A DNA stretch of 64,000 nucleotides. Source: an uncultured Bacteroidia bacterium. Its GTDB lineage: Bacteria > Bacteroidota > Bacteroidia > Bacteroidales > UBA932. The notes under the pieces were generated by a model. The model did not search any database. It was not told the DNA's origin and saw only the letters and a list, made by a program, of their open reading frames with translations. The translations under genes and the position numbers were made by a program. Location of the stretch: positions 1 through 64,000 of the forward strand of contig CADAAA010000003.1 in assembly GCA_902785785.1 (NCBI GenBank). Reading direction: 5' to 3'. Shown here in pieces: positions 61,510 to 64,000 of this stretch (positions are counted from its first letter, which is position 1; every line of letters begins with the position of its first letter).

Positions 61510-64000
61510 ATGAGAAACCTTTCTTTCATTGCAGTGGCGGCCTTGTCCGCCGCGGTGGCCTTGAGTGCGAATGCTCAGAGCTTGAAAATGAATGACCTCG
61601 ATTATTTCGAGGCGAGGGGCACCAACGTGCTCGTGTACAACAACCTCTATAACGGCGGTTTCTACGACGAGAAGTTCGCCGGTTTGGAGATCATCCAGAG
61701 GGGTGAGCGCATCTGCACCGGCGGAGGCGTCCGTCTGATGAACACTCCGGAGCAGTGGGATATCTTCGGCGAGATTACCGCCAGGGAGGTGAACCACGCC
61801 GACAGCAGCGTCGAAGTCGAAATGACCTACAGGGACTATGACTTCGCTCCCAGGCTCAGGGTCACTCCCAAGGACAAGGGCGTCCTCGTCCAGATCATCC
61901 TGAGCAAGCCTGTGCCTCAGACCCTGGTTGGCAAAGCCGGTTTCAACCTAGAGTTCTTCCCCGCCTCTTATTTCGGCAAGAACTACCTGGTGGACGGTAA
62001 GGCCAGGATCCTCCCCAAGTATCCCATGCATGATACCGAGGTCCATCCCGTTTCGGAGAAGATCACCCAGTATTTCGGCGAGTCCACCTTCGATGACAGG
62101 GGCAGGGGAGACTTCCTCGTCCCGCTCGCGATGTCTACCGGACACCAGATCGTCCTGGCCCCGGAAGACGATGCCCTCAGGGTAGGTGTCACCTCCGAAA
62201 GCGAGGTCAGCATCTATGACGGACGTCATCTTGCCCAGAACGGCATGTTCGTCCTCCGTTCACTGCTGCCTGGTGGCAAGACCGGCGTCGTCCTCGAGTG
62301 GTATCTCGAGCCCAGCATCTCCAAGGACTGGATCCGTCCGGCCAACATCGGCTTCTCCCAGGTCGGTTATTCCCCCGCCCAGAAGAAGGTCGCCGTGGCG
62401 GAGCTTGACAAAAACGACACTCCTGCCAAGACTGCAAAGCTCTTGAGAGTCAATCCCGACGGTACCAAGTCTGTAGCCAAGGAGATTCCGGCGAAGTTCT
62501 GGGGTGAGTTCCACCATCGTTACAATTACGTGCAGCTCGACTTCTCAGATGTCAAGGAGCCCGGCCTCTACTGCATCGATTATCAGGGAGTTGAGACCAA
62601 TGCGTTCCCTATCGACAAGAATATCTACAGCGACAAGTGGCATCCTTCGATGGATATCTCCCTCGTCGTCAACATGGACCACATGGAGGTCAACGAGGCC
62701 TACAGGATCTGGCACGGACGCGCCAACATGGATGACGCCCTCCAGGCTCCCGCCAATGTACGACTGCACGACGGTTATACCCAGGGCAGCGAGACCAATA
62801 CCAAGTATCAGCCGCTTGAGCACATTCCCGGCCTCGCAGTCGGCGGATGGTACGATGCCGGTGACTTCGACATCCAGGCCAACTCCGTACTTACCACCAC
62901 TACCGACCTCGGCCACATCTGGACCGACTTCCGTCCTATGAGGGACCAGACCCTCATCGACGAAAAGACCCAGTATGCGGATATCCACGTTCCTGACGGC
63001 ATTCCCGACAATGTCCAGCTTATCATGCACGGTACCCTGAACATCAATGCCCAGATCGAGAACATCGGCTTCGTGGCGCAGGTGATCGGTCAGCCCGACA
63101 TGCACCACTACCATCATCTCGGAGACGCCATGACCCTGACCGACGGAAAGATCTATGACCCTTCGCTTGCCCGTTACGAGGTCAAGGGCGACCGCTCCGG
63201 TACCCCGGACGACCGTTTCGTCTTCACCAGCCGCTTCAGCCCTGCCGGAGTGATGTCTGACATCGTTTCCCTCGCCTCCGCTTATCCTGCACTCAAGGAG
63301 TACTTCCCCGAGGAGGCCGAGCGTTCCCTCAAGAATGCCTTGATGCTGTGGAACAAGTACTTTGACGCAGCTGCTCCCAATGCCAATGCCGCCCCTGCAG
63401 CCGGCAGAAGGGGAGGTATGGGCGGAGATCCCAGGCTCAATGCCGCCATCGAGCTCTGGTTCGCCACCGGCGACCAGAAGTACAAGGATTTCTTCCTGCC
63501 TCTGGTTGAGGCGCAGCTCGAACCCAGGCCTGCTGCAGCGGCTCCCGCCGGTGCCCCTGCCGGCTTTGCACCTGCAGCCAATCTCACTAACGCCCTGAGG
63601 ATCTATCCTTACATGGACAAGAAGTTCCAGGACAAGGTCAAGGCTCTCGTTCCCGACTATGTCAAGAACCTTACCACCAACGGCCGTGACAACCCTTACG
63701 GCGTAGCCATCACCGGTGCCACCTGGGCAGGAAACGGCGGAGTCATCAACACCGCGTACAACTGCTACAAGATCTGGAAGCTCTTCCCTGACATGATCGA
63801 TCCCGAGTTCGTCCTCGCAGGACTGAACTACATCTTCGGATGCCATCCTTACACCAACGTCTCGTTCGTCACCGCAGTAGGTGTCAATACCAAGAAGGTA
63901 GCCTACAGCAACAACCGCGCTGACTATTCCGTCATCCCCGGCGGTATCGTCCCCGGTCTCCTCGTCAAGGAGGACTTCTACGAGAACAAGGACGACTATC
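61510..64000 (+). CDS. Glycoside hydrolase family 9 protein (3' end outside window)
   Basis: The open frame runs 830 codons to the window end without a stop. Signal peptide 'FIAVAALSAAVALSANAQS'; about 235 residues of unassigned beta-rich domain; then a CelD_N-like Ig domain ('PANIGFSQVGYSPAQKKVAV', about 280) and a GH9 catalytic domain with 'GLAVGGWYDAGDFDIQANS' (Asp449, Asp452, the DAGD base motif) and the late 'GCHPYTNVSFVTAVGVNTK' segment. GH9 enzymes are inverting beta-glucanases or exo-glucosidases. Two Ala/Pro/Gly-rich inserts occur near residues 619-642 and 676-693. The C-terminal catalytic Glu would lie beyond the window. Substrate likely a plant or cell-wall beta-glucan, by inference. 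Confidence 0.9.
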   Translation, partial: MRNLSFIAVAALSAAVALSANAQSLKMNDLDYFEARGTNVLVYNNLYNGGFYDEKFAGLEIIQRGERICTGGGVRLMNTPEQWDIFGEITAREVNHADSSVEVEMTYRDYDFAPRLRVTPKDKGVLVQIILSKPVPQTLVGKAGFNLEFFPASYFGKNYLVDGKARILPKYPMHDTEVHPVSEKITQYFGESTFDDRGRGDFLVPLAMSTGHQIVLAPEDDALRVGVTSESEVSIYDGRHLAQNGMFVLRSLLPGGKTGVVLEWYLEPSISKDWIRPANIGFSQVGYSPAQKKVAVAELDKNDTPAKTAKLLRVNPDGTKSVAKEIPAKFWGEFHHRYNYVQLDFSDVKEPGLYCIDYQGVETNAFPIDKNIYSDKWHPSMDISLVVNMDHMEVNEAYRIWHGRANMDDALQAPANVRLHDGYTQGSETNTKYQPLEHIPGLAVGGWYDAGDFDIQANSVLTTTTDLGHIWTDFRPMRDQTLIDEKTQYADIHVPDGIPDNVQLIMHGTLNINAQIENIGFVAQVIGQPDMHHYHHLGDAMTLTDGKIYDPSLARYEVKGDRSGTPDDRFVFTSRFSPAGVMSDIVSLASAYPALKEYFPEEAERSLKNALMLWNKYFDAAAPNANAAPAAGRRGGMGGDPRLNAAIELWFATGDQKYKDFFLPLVEAQLEPRPAAAAPAGAPAGFAPAANLTNALRIYPYMDKKFQDKVKALVPDYVKNLTTNGRDNPYGVAITGATWAGNGGVINTAYNCYKIWKLFPDMIDPEFVLAGLNYIFGCHPYTNVSFVTAVGVNTKKVAYSNNRADYSVIPGGIVPGLLVKEDFYENKDDY

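Noticed and set aside
62545-63846. A 433-codon minus-strand frame opposite the GH9 gene
   Set aside because: The plus strand is open for 830 codons with GH9 catalytic motifs; the minus frame is a compositional shadow.

Overview
The window looks like chromosomal DNA of a fairly G+C-rich member of the Bacteroidales (phylum Bacteroidota). The basis is gene content: DUF4199, DUF4295, DUF4296 and BT_3928-type proteins, a Bacteroidetes 'putative porin', a FimB/Mfa2-type lipoprotein and paired ExbD proteins. Several intergenic regions also carry the Bacteroidetes sigma pattern (-33 TTG, about 19-20 nt, -7 TAnnTTTG). I cannot name the genus from sequence alone. I saw no insertion sequence, prophage, CRISPR array or integron, and no gene-free stretch longer than 300 bases.

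Layout. 1-400: 3' end of 23S rRNA and 5S rRNA. A convergent glycosyltransferase gene runs into the 5S gene antisense. 1.3-12.9 kb: mainly information-processing genes: thrS-infC-rpmI-rplT-lepB, rpmB-rpmG-DUF4295, ftsY, pheT, a DUF4296 lipoprotein, a radical SAM protein and deoC. 13.1-16.1 kb: a surface-protein trio (HELAH zinc-protease-like lipoprotein, DUF3575-like protein, Mfa2-like lipoprotein), then tRNA-Leu(CAG). 16.2-19.9 kb: a 2-hydroxyacid dehydrogenase, typA, DUF177, rpmF and tRNA-Arg(CCT). 20.1-29.0 kb: a large secreted M64-like peptidase with Big2 and LRR regions, a membrane-anchored protein of unknown function, an acyl-CoA ligase, a dCMP deaminase and an S41 protease. 29.0-34.2 kb (minus strand): a TonB-like protein, udk and asnS in one unit, and an ExbB-ExbD-ExbD energising unit in another. 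34.4-39.2 kb (minus): asparaginase, TatD, DprA, QueA and NUDIX. 39.3-45.1 kb (plus): SRPBCC, RsmF-like, TPR, M13 peptidase and FtsX-like permease genes. 45.1-51.2 kb: a lytic transglycosylase, a porin, and a two-gene operon coding an amino-sugar kinase fused to a RapZ C-terminal domain plus a MurU-like nucleotidyltransferase. 51.1-64 kb: CPBP protease, BT_3928, tmk, a divergent folP, an endonuclease, DUF4870, a PAP2 phosphatase, a sugar nucleotidyltransferase, divIC, a sugar MFS transporter, an EamA transporter, a nitroreductase lipoprotein and a GH9 glycosidase cut by the window end.

Functional themes. The most coherent less-explored system is at 45.1-51.2 kb: a MltF-type transglycosylase, an AmgK-like kinase carrying the RapZ domain that in E. 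coli senses glucosamine-6-phosphate, and a MurU-like uridylyltransferase. Together these suggest peptidoglycan-sugar recycling with built-in metabolite sensing. Other points worth following are infC starting at AUC behind an unusually strong Shine-Dalgarno sequence, the GT/5S overlap, an HExxGH (not HExxH) motif in the M64-like peptidase, an altered pterin-site loop in FolP, and the missing conventional start of the DUF177 gene.
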